Of a stretch of 64,000 nucleotides of DNA, positions 54,946 to 64,000 are shown one piece after another (position 1 is the stretch's first letter; every line of letters starts with the position of its first letter). Under the pieces are notes generated by a model. It saw nothing but the letters and a program-made list of their open reading frames with translations, made no database searches and was not told the origin of the DNA. Source of the DNA: Limanda limanda (Eukaryota > Chordata > Actinopteri > Pleuronectiformes > Pleuronectidae); assembly GCF_963576545.1 (NCBI RefSeq), contig NC_083642.1, forward strand, positions 2,751,188 through 2,815,187. Reading direction: 5' to 3'. The translations under genes were made by a program, and so were the position numbers.

Positions 54946-55763
54946 TTCACAGGAACACTCCGGCCCCTAGAGGGAGACATAACCCTGGAGATCTGAGGAG
55001 TCCACACACATGGCAGAGTCACAGGATCTTTATTGTCTTCTGCACCGTTGAACAACCACCACCAGGGGGCAGATCACCTGACCCGGCCTCGGACCTGGTT
55101 CAGGTGTCTCAGACGTGTGACATCACATCGGGGGGGAAACCTGTGGCGCCTGAGAGCCTGATCTGTAGAACACACGGTTACTGTGGGTTTAACAGAGATT
55201 GATGTTTTGAATAAGTACTGTTGTACACCCAGATGTAATATAAAGTACATATCATACTTCTATTATTATTTGGTATATTGAATAGAAATACGAGATTAGA
55301 GTTTAAAGATAATAATAAGAGTTTAAATATTAGGATTATGGCAGTAAAATCCAGTTATTCCTTATTTTAGTTTCTTATTTTTGAAGGTGTCTGAATTGTG
55401 TAGCACTTCCTGCTGTTTGCCACGTCCTCCCCTGATCGCAGGTCACACTCAGGGGTCAAAGGTCGAAGGTCCCGGCTTCTCGGGTCAGAGTCGGGGGGTT
55501 CCACAGATGGATTTGCACACATTGCTGTTTTATTTTGTATTTTTCTGTAGGTGGAAGTGAGTTTTACGAACACAGGCGGATTGTCGGTGAACGTTAAGGA
55601 CACGAAACTGGTTCATCTATTTATAAACTCTATGGTTTATCATCTGCAGGTGTTTCTCCTCGTGAACGATGGAGACACTCAGCAGTTTGCTTTAGTTCAG
55701 AAGAAGCCTTATGGATTTATCGCTCTGCTGCCATTTTGTGCCGCAGCACTTCACATTATATCA

Positions 55764-55769
55764 AATAAA
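55764..55769 (+). terminator. Polyadenylation signal AATAAA, unit C
   Basis: Same context as in A and B. Confidence 0.5.
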
Positions 55770-56140
55770 GATCCTGCACTTTGCTGATTTCTTATTTTTC
55801 TTGTCTCTGATCATACGTTGAAGTTCTCCGGTGTTTCCAGGTGTGAACACAGTGGATGTGTTGAATAACGTGTGTCCTGCAGGACGGATGTTCATCTGGT
55901 TAAAAGTATATAAAACATGAACACAGGAGAAACTCATCAGAGGTGGAAGAATTATTCAGATCAACAGATTTTTAAATTCACTAGATGTGGATCTTTATTT
56001 GGATCTGCACCAGTTCACTCACAGTCCTGTAATATTTCATTAAATCACTGAATTATCCTCAAAACAAAAACACGAGTCATCAGCTCCTTGGCAGAAGTAA
56101 CAGTAAAACTCATTTTGTACATTTACTTCTGATATTTAAA

Positions 56141-58550
56141 GAACATTCTGCTCACTTATACCAGATCGGACAATCATGGACAATATTTTTCTAATAAGAG
56201 ATGTTATTGATGTATGTAAAAAATATGAGTTTGACTGTGGAATTGTTTCGTTAGATCAAGAGAAAGCTTTTGATAGGGTAGGTCACTCTTATTTATTTGA
56301 CATTAAGAGCTTTTGGTTTAGGGGATGGGTTTCTAGCATGGCTCAGCCTATTATACAATGGTGCACAATGCATGATAAAGATGGGGACAGGGCTGAGTCG
56401 ACCAATCCATGTACAGCGGGGGATAAGACAAGGCTGTCCAATCTCTGGGCAGCTATACAGTCTGGCCATCGAGCCCTTGCTTTGCAGGTTGAGGGGTAAG
56501 ATCAGTGGTCTCTCGCTGCCTGGTTTCCCAGATCCTGAGTATTCCCTCATAGTCTCGGCTTATGCAGATGATGTAAATGTGTTGGTCTCTAATCAACAAG
56601 ATGTATCTACTTTACAAGAAGCACTTTCACTGTATGGTAAGGCTTCCTCTGCACGGGTGAACTGGGAAAAGAGTGAGGCTTTGTTGGTGGGACAGTGGAG
56701 AGGTCAGGCAATACCAGGTCTGCCTGGTGGTCTTGAGTGGGGGAAGGAGGGGTTAAGAGTTTTGGGTGTATTTTTGGGTAGCGACGGGTTTCTAACAAAA
56801 AACTGGGAGGGAGTGAAGGAGAAGGTGTGTGCTCGGTTGTCTAAGTGGAAATGGTTGATACCCCAGCTGTCCTATAGGGGAAGAGCTTTGGTTGCCGGCA
56901 GTTTGGTTGTCTCGACTCTCTGGCACAAGCTCACGGCACTGACGCCACCAAGAGGACTACTTGAGGAGCTACAAAGAGCCATACTGGATTTCTTCTGGTC
57001 TGGTAAACACTGGGTTCGGGCAGCAGTCCTCTATCTGTCGGTGGTTGAAGGAGGGCAGGGACTGGTGGATATCCAGTCCAAAATTGCCGCTTTTCAACTT
57101 CGGGCAGCACAAAGACTACTTTACAACTGTGGCCCGAGGTGGGTTGATGCGGCACGTCTGCTGCTGAGGAGAGCTGGAAGGTTAGGTTTCGACAAACATC
57201 TCTTCCTATTAAGATCGGAGGACATGGATCTCACCGGGCTGACCCCGTTTTACAAATCGGTGTTAGAGGCATGGCAGATTTTTCGTGTCAGACAAGAAAA
57301 CAATGTAACACCTGGTTTGTGACTGTTTGATGAACCGCTGTTCTTCAATGACTTTATGAGGTCGGAAACACTGCAGTCTGCCAGCCTCAGAGACAACCTC
57401 AGACGAGCTGGATGCACCAAACTGGGCCATCTGATAAAGATGACAGCAACATCGGTGGAAACCCCGAGAGCGAACAGCAATATCAAGTCTACCAGACTGA
57501 TAAACAAAGTGTTGGAGGAGGTCTGTGCCGCCCTGCCGCAAACCATGAGAGTCTTTGCAAGGAACAATGCTCTGTGTGACCAGTGGAGTGATGACTCGGA
57601 ATACAGTTTCCCCTCCTTATTCATCAGCCCAGCGGTAGGGGAGTGGCAGGAGAGGTGTGGTCGGTTGTTGTCCTTCCCAACTTCTCACCTGGACAGCTTT
57701 CAGACTGTGGGGAAAAAGTCTGTCTACCAGACCTGTGTAAAGGTTCGCAATTTGCACTCTCTGGAAGAGATGAGAGAGTCGAGGTGGACTGGGCTGTTGG
57801 AGCCAGAGGCTTCTCCGAAAGGCAGCTGGCGGGCCTTGTACAAACTGCCCATTGAAAAACGGACAGCAGACCTCCAGTGGAGGGTAGTGCACGGGGCGAT
57901 AGCTACAAACAGATACAGAGCGCACCTTGATCCGGAGCTGGGGGAGGGGTGCTCCCAAGCTGAAACACTGGAACATTTATTTGTTCAGTGTCCACGGCTG
58001 GAAGCACTTTTTAATGTGTTGAAAGGGTGGTTTCAGGGCCTGGGAGAGGTATTTTCATTTGGTTTGTTCATTTATGGTCCGAAATATTCTGTAAAGGAAA
58101 AAGCTGTACACAACCTGTTAAACATTGTCTCTGGTTCTGCAAAGCTAGCCATTTGGCTGACACGTAGGAACCAGGCACTGGACACTGGTAGCGTGCATCC
58201 GGCTCCAATGCTGGTTGGATTTCTGAAAGCCAGACTCAAAGTAGAACACGCCTACTACAAGATGATGGACAATTTGATGACATTTAGCCGCATATGGGCT
58301 GTTGGGGGGATTCTATGCACCCTTGGGGATGACGGGGAACTGAATTTTAACCTGAAATTTGAGATACAACAGTTTGTATGGATGTGTGAGTGGTTATGTA
58401 CGTGTGTGTGTGTGTATATATTAAAAATAATCCATATGTAGTATTTATTAACCTTGTTTGGTTGGGGTTTACAGCTGGTGGCTGACGTAAGAAGTGTTTT
58501 TGTTCCTGGAAATAGAAAATAAATGGATTTTTAAAAACCAAAAAACCTCT
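56141..58550 (+). mobile_element. Tx1/L1-like LINE, 3' part of ORF2 with tail, unit C
   Basis: The coding part runs from about 56,141 to 58,441: RT motifs LDQEKAFDRVGH, IRQGCPISGQLYSL and SAYADDVNVLV (YADD at 56,561-56,572), then a long C-terminal region with WRVVHGAIATNRYRAH and ETLEHLFVQCPRLEALF, the zinc-binding region after the RT. Only two disabling changes were seen: a 2-bp deletion near 56,299 (B has GCCGCATT where C has GACATT) and an in-frame TGA at 57,320. A 3' UTR with AATAAA near 58,518 and an A-rich end at about 58,533-58,548 follow. The 5' half is missing, the usual LINE truncation. Confidence 0.88.
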
Positions 58551-58796
58551 CCTCTCCTCCTCTCCTCCTCTCCTCCTCTCCTCCTCTCCTCCTCTCCTCT
58601 CCTCCTCTCCTCCTCTCCTCACCTCTCCTCCTCTCCTCCTCTCCTTTCCTCCTCTCCAGCTCTCCTCTCCTCTCCTCCTCTCCTCCTCTCCTCCTCTCCT
58701 CCTCTCCTCCTCTCCTCCTCTCCTCACTTCTCCTCACCTCTCCTCCTCTCCTCCTCTCCTCACCTCTCCTCCTCTCCTCTCTCCTCCTCTCCTCAC
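58551..58796. repeat. (TCCTC)n pyrimidine-rich microsatellite
   Basis: About 245 bp of CTCCT repeats directly after the LINE tail. The ORFs through it (Ser/Pro/Leu on plus, Glu/Arg/Gly on minus) are artefacts. Confidence 0.9.
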
Positions 58797-58969
58797 AGAT
58801 TATAGATCTCCGACACCAGGAGGATAATTAACCTGATTTACTGATGGACTCTCCTTCTCATCACCTCAAGAAACGGACACAGAAACATCCGACACATGAA
58901 GTCGTTTCCTTCTTTCTGCTCAGTTTTGAGCTTCATTCATCGTATACAGATCTTTTTTTTAATTTATAT

Positions 58970-59767
58970 TGTTGTTTCGTGGTCGTTTCTCCTAAATATG
59001 AGAAGAGCCGAACTTGGTTTGGTTCAATCAAGTATTTATTTAGGAAGCAATGAAAGGTATCAATCAGCAAAACAATGGGCATCCAACACACTACCCCAGA
59101 ACTCTAGCAGCCCTGGGGAAGTCTCGAGTCGCATTACAACGCATCAAACAGCCGCAGCTTGTCTATTTTATAACAGTAGATCTTGGTTCTTCCTCCTGGA
59201 AAGTGCGCAGGCGTAGGCCATCCTCTTGGCATTGGAATAAGGAAGTGACAAGGAGCAAAGTCTCCTTTAGTTGCTTAGGCAAAATGTTCATCTCTTGACC
59301 AGCCTTGACACAGCTGACATATTGTAAATCAGTGGTGTTGTCCATTGGAGCAAAGAATATTATGTTCCTGCTTCATCAAAACACTGTCCTGACTGTAAAC
59401 ATTCGAAACAACGAAGCCAAACAATGTCACTCCGAACCTGGGACATCTGCTTGAACTCTATGTGATGTTAAATTAATCTAAGGGAATTACGCTTTAATAT
59501 CAAAATATGAGAACAAGTTAAAGTACAGTGTATAGTATGTCACAGATTTCACAGTCTTCAAAACGAAGCTCTTATCAGATCTTGTATCAAGACACAGGTA
59601 TGAGACTAAACAAAAATGATTAAACACTAGGAAGGAAAAGATTATTATTAATCATTTGTGTGAAGGCATAATATCTGGCTCAAACTGCTCATGCTTTCCC
59701 CCCTCCTTTCTTTATTGCAAAGAGTTCAGTCAGACCCACACACCAGCTAAAATATTGAATCCTGACA
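58970..59767 (-). mobile_element. Divergent copy of the LTR family, inverted, unit C
   Basis: The reverse complement aligns along most of its length with the solo LTRs at 20,496 and 43,789 (TTTATTTAGGAAGC, CAATCAAGTATTTATT, CAGACCCACAC), but is clearly more diverged and about 200 bp longer. On the plus strand it runs from TGTTGTTTCGTGG to CCTGACA. The flanks ATAT and ACAT may be a decayed target duplication. A keeps only its last 78 bp (11,707-11,784). Confidence 0.7.
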
Positions 59768-61189
59768 ACATCCAGTCATTTAAAGTTTCAAAAAATAATA
59801 ATTTGAATAATAATAGTATTAATTAAAAAAGGCATTTATTTGTAAATTGATGGTTTAAACGTACAACTGCATTATTATTATTAATATTGTTGTTATTGTT
59901 GTTAAATGTCATTTGACAAAAAGCTAAACGTACGTCCTCGAATGTCAATACGTTAAGGCCGGCGCATGCTTCTGCAACTGCGGCTGCAGCTTTTCAAGCA
60001 GCTGTGTCAAAGGACTTGTTTTAATTTATGTTTCTCCAGGGTTTGCAAAGCAATTCACCTCCAGAACACTAGGTGGAGTAACGTTTTCTGTCGAAGACGA
60101 CCTTAGAGACGCCTTCTTTGTGTGTGGCAGTCGTCGACGACTGTTTATTTACGTCGCCACCGCTGCTCCTCATAGGACAAATCCTCCAGTCAGTGACGGG
60201 TTATACAAGTGGTCATACTGTCAGATCTCTTCTGCCAAACGCTCTTCTATTTGGTCCATATTCATTCTTCTAAATCTTCGGTGGTTTCTGCCGGTAGTGT
60301 TGGGCATGAAACCGGAAATGCGTTAATTAATACATTTGGTCTCAATGATTTTGTGAAGTTATTGTGTTGATGAGCTCTGAAGTCAGAGTTGAAAACATGG
60401 AGGCTGTTCACATCTGTTGTATTTGCACACCTTCACTTTTCTTTATGATATTTATATAATAACGAAGAGCAAAGAAAACGTGTGAAAGACGGATGAGTAA
60501 TTAAAATGTGCACGTGGATCATAAGAACATGTTTCATTGTGTGTTGGGTTCAATGAGCCTTGAGAGCTTGTGAGAGACCAACACAAGTTACATGAGACAG
60601 GTTTACATCAAAAGCTTTTATTTAGAGCTGATTGTCAAATTATATTGGAAGGTTCATTTAATGTCGACAGTCAACACGACGGAGAGACGTGAACATTTAA
60701 AGTCAGACACGTTCTGTCCCTTGTCTCTGCTGCGAACCTCCCATCATCAATTATTTCCCAGCATGCTAAAAGGCTTTGACTGGGATGTGCTGCTGTTATA
60801 CTGCAGCGCCACCTGTGGGTCAAAAGTAGAAAAGCCACCACCGCTCTGCACCTGATGCAGAAATGAAAACGTCCCATTTTTAAGTCCAGAGTTTTGATCT
60901 TTTGTGTCAAAGACAAAACTCTGATTTTAAACTCAAAGTGATTTCAATGTGTTGAACTTTGTGTTGAACTAAATCAATTTGTGACGTGAATCCAGGAACT
61001 TTAAGATCATAAACAAACATATACACAGAATGTGGTTCTACACACATGGAGACATACTGAGGGACAAAGGTGGACAATAATAAAGACAAACTTAAACACA
61101 CTGTATGTGACTCTTTATAGAGGGTTTATATATTCTGCTTGTGTTGTGTCATTTCAATAAACACATTCTTCATGTGAATAAACACAATC
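59768..61189. other. Spacer without a recognised gene, unit C
   Basis: Same as 11,785-13,205. Confidence 0.5.
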
Positions 61190-61332
61190 GGGGCAGGAAG
61201 GTTGCTGATTTGAATCCGGTTCAGATGGGTCTTCCTGTGTGGAGTCTGCATGTTCTCCACGTGTTTTCTCCAGGTGCTCCGGCTTCATCTCACAAACACA
61301 TGCAGATTAGGGGTTGTGTAGATTGGAGACTA
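61190..61332 (+). mobile_element. tRNA-derived SINE (body), unit C
   Basis: Same as 13,206-13,348. Confidence 0.7.
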
Positions 61333-61714
61333 CACACAAGCTGCTGCTGCTTCAGCCTCTGGATCCTCAGGACACAGCTCAGCCTCCGTCCACACACACT
61401 GTCCTCTTCACACTCAGTCCAACGAAGACCACCTCCACCTGTTGAGAGAAGAAGACATCAGTGTCCCAGAGACTCACTTCATCAGCTGTGAGTCAGTGAT
61501 GCAGCTCATCCAGTAGAAAGAGCAGCAGGGACTTCAGTCGGATGGACCTCAGCAGAGGTTCTGCTCTGTAGAAAGAGCTCCTGGTTACCATGGTGATGAG
61601 GAGAGGCTTCAGTCCCACTGATCTCAGAGCTGTGACAAAGATCCACCTGATCAGTTCTGATCAGATCTGAATCTGTTGTTTACTAACAAGACGAGTGGAA
61701 GACAAGAAGAAACA

Positions 61715-63447
61715 CATTGTCTCACTGTCTCTGAGGACACACACTGTCTCTGAGGACACACACTGTCTCACTGTCTCTGAGGACACACACTGTCTCTGAG
61801 GACACACACTGTCTCACTGTCTCTGAGGACACACACTGTCCCACTGTCTCTTAGGACACACACTGTCTCTGAGGACACTCACTGACTCACTGTCTCTGAG
61901 GACACACACTGTCCCAGAGGACACACACTGTCTCACTGTCCCAGAGGACACACACTGTCTCACTGTCTCTGAGGACACTCACTGTCTCTGAGGACACACA
62001 CTGTCTCACTGTCTCTGAGGACACACACTGTCTCTGAGGACATACACTGTCTCACTGTCTCTGAGGACACACACTGTCTCTGAGGACCCACACTGACTCA
62101 CTGTCTCTGAGGACACACACTGACTCACTGTCTCTGAGGACACACACTGTCTCACTGTCTCTGAGGACACACACTGTCTCTGAGGCACACACTGTCTCTG
62201 ACGACACTCACTGTCTCACTGTCTCTGAGGACACACACTGTCTCACTGTCTCTGACGACACTCACTGTCTCACTGTATCTGAGGACACACACTGTCTCAC
62301 TGTCTCTGAGGACACACACTGTCTCACTGTCTCTGAGGACACACACTGTCTCTGAGGACACACACTGACTCACTGTCTCTGAGGACACACACTGTCTCTG
62401 ACGACACTCACTGTCTCACTGTCTCTGAGGACACACACTGTCTCACTGTCTCTGAGGTCACACACTGTCTCACTGTCTCTGAGGACACACACTGTCTCAC
62501 TGTCTCTGAGGACACACACTGTCTCACTGACTCTGAGGACACACACTGTCTCACTTTCTCTGAGGACACTCACTGTCTCACTGTCTCTGAGGACACACAT
62601 TGTGTCACTGTCTCTGAGGACACACACTGTCTCACTGTCTCTGAGGACACACACTGTCTCACTGTCTCTGAGGACACACACTGTGTCACTGTCTCTGAGG
62701 ACACACACTGTCTCACTGTCTTTGAGGACATACACTGTCTCACTGTCTCTGAGGACACACACTGTCTCACTGTCTCTGATGACACACACTGTCTCAATGT
62801 CTCTGAGGACACACACTGTCTCTGAGGACACACACTGTCTCACTGGCTCTGAGGAAACACACTGTCTCACTGTCTCTGAGGACACACACTGTCTCACTGT
62901 CTCTGAGGACACACACTGTCTCACTGTCTCTGAGGACACACACTGTCTCTGAGGACACACACTGTCTCACTGTCTTTGAGGACACACACTGTCCCTGAGG
63001 ACACACACTGTCTCACTGTCTCTTAGGACACCCACTGTCTCACTGTCTCTGAGGACACACACTGTCTCACTGTCTCTGAGGACACACACTGTCTCTGAGG
63101 ACACACACTGACTCACTGTCTCTGAGGACACACACTGTCTCTGAGGACACACAATGACTCACTGTCTCTGAGGACACACACTGTCTCTGAGGACACTCAC
63201 TGTCTCACCGTCTCTGAGGACACACACTGTCTCTGGGGACACACACTGACTTACTGTCTCTGAGGACACACACTGTCTCACTGTCTCTGAGGACACACAC
63301 TGTCCCTGAGGACACACACTGTCTCACTGTCTCTTAGGACACTCACTGTCTCACTGTCTCTGAGGACACACACTGTCTCACTGTCTCTGAGGACACACAC
63401 TGTCCCTGAGGACACTCACTGTCTCACTGTCTCTGAGGACACACACA
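61715..63447. repeat. TGTCTC minisatellite array, unit C (1.73 kb)
   Basis: Longest of the three arrays. It has unit variants not common in the others (TCTGACGACACTCAC, GTCCCAGAGG, GTCCCTGAGG). Confidence 0.95.
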
Positions 63448-63885
63448 TGGACCTGTCTCCAGGAAGCTGACTGAGGTCCTCTGGTGTTTTGGGGACAGGA
63501 TGAGTCTGGAGACATTGAAATGTTCTGGGTGAGTTAGAGATCAACTGAACCAACCAGACGTTGATTTAAACGTCCCTTATCCGTCCCTTTAAGGAGAGTG
63601 TGCACCACACAACAGTGGAGAGTCACTGTGGTCAGTGGGCGGAGCTTTGATACGGGTTGATCTCCAACTTAACCTGGAGCAGGTTAGCCGTTCATCAGAA
63701 GTTACCATGGTGATTCACCTCGTTAAGAAGTGGACGAGCTTCGTAGGACTGAAAAAACTAAACCTGAAGTGAACCTGATAACCACAAATCCTGCTTGGTA
63801 GCACAGACCCTGGATCTGTGATCCTGACTGTGTTTAGTAAAATACTGATGAAAGCAGCGTGGACTGACTCCACCCATCTACTGAC

Positions 63886-64000
63886 CTCAGAGTCTCCAGT
63901 CGACAGGTTGGACTCTGCTGTAGATCAAGCAGCTCCTTCACTGCTGAGGCCTGCAGGTTGTTGTTGTTACTCAGATCCAGTTCTCTCAGATGAGAGGGGT
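63886..64000 (-). CDS. NLR LRR exon 2 of the third gene (cut by window end)
   Basis: Last 115 bp of a 174-bp-type LRR exon, with donor GTCAGT at 63,885. It reads LRELDLS.NN and CRLETLR. It appears to have three extra bases near 63,964 (GTTGTTGTTAC), so it may be one codon longer. The rest of this gene lies right of the window. Confidence 0.75.

Larger units (their letters stand above)
43833..64000. repeat. Tandem segmental duplication, unit C (cut by window end)
   Basis: Third copy, truncated inside an LRR exon. It lacks the nested hAT/inverted-repeat element of A and B, lacks the CAMK1G-like exon and one MICAL-like exon, and has a private 2.76 kb solo LTR. It also has the longest LINE copy and a divergent inverted LTR, of which A keeps only the last 78 bp. 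Confidence 0.9.

Noticed and set aside
58347..58805. Glu/Arg/Gly- and Ser/Pro/Leu-rich ORFs
   Set aside because: They are products of the CTCCT microsatellite after the LINE tail.

Overview
The window is teleost fish genomic DNA. The indicators are FISNA/NACHT NLR genes of the large fish NLRC3-like (NLR-C) family with 174-bp LRR exons, abundant hAT, Tx1/L1-like LINE, LTR and tRNA-derived SINE sequence, and long CA/GT/CT microsatellites. Nothing points to a particular species. There are no bacterial features.

Layout: the window holds three tandem copies of one 20-23 kb segment. Using the 5' end of the first LTR as an arbitrary phase point, unit A is about 1-20,555, unit B about 20,556-43,832 and unit C about 43,833-64,000 (cut by the window end). 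Each unit carries, from left to right: a solo LTR beside a 120-bp NLR N-terminal exon (minus strand); CT and GT microsatellites; fragments of a myosin heavy chain gene (plus); a small hAT MITE; the 3' end of a MICAL-like gene with its polyadenylation signal (plus); a Tx1/L1-like LINE or its scar; a tRNA-type SINE; a 1.4-1.7 kb TGTCTCTGAGGACACACAC minisatellite; and the LRR, NACHT and RING exons of an NLR gene (minus). Each NLR gene starts in the next unit's arbitrary coordinates, because its N-terminal exons lie right of the RING exon, on both sides of the LTR.

The NLR gene across the B/C boundary (44,509 down to 39,125) has six exons that join in frame: two 120-bp N-terminal repeat exons, a RING-type zinc-finger exon with all ligands, a 1,801-bp FISNA-NACHT exon with Walker A and B, and two 174-bp LRR exons. 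Its first coding exon and last exon were not identified. The paralogue across A/B (21,233 down to 15,609) is decayed: a 1-bp deletion shifts the frame in the NACHT exon and three RING cysteines are lost. A third gene enters at the right edge (LRR exon from 63,886) and a fourth at the left edge (N-terminal exon 556-675).

The units differ by large insertions and deletions that can be read by comparison. A and B carry a 3.3 kb hAT relic with a 2.1-2.2 kb long-inverted-repeat element nested in it, where C has about 1.06 kb of myosin-derived and other sequence. C alone has a 2.76 kb solo LTR with a 4-bp target duplication. B alone keeps a CAMK1G-like first coding exon and all three MICAL C-terminal exons; A and C lost these by separate deletions at short microhomologies. 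C alone keeps a nearly full 3' portion of the LINE.

The functional theme is an innate-immune NLR cluster growing by tandem duplication, with parts of unrelated genes (myosin, CAMK1G-like, MICAL-like) carried along as fragments. I did not find a clearly new system. The most unusual structures are the nested long-inverted-repeat element with two tRNA-like sequences, the coding-like minisatellite beside the LRR exons, and an intronic tandem array of AGGTCA half-sites.
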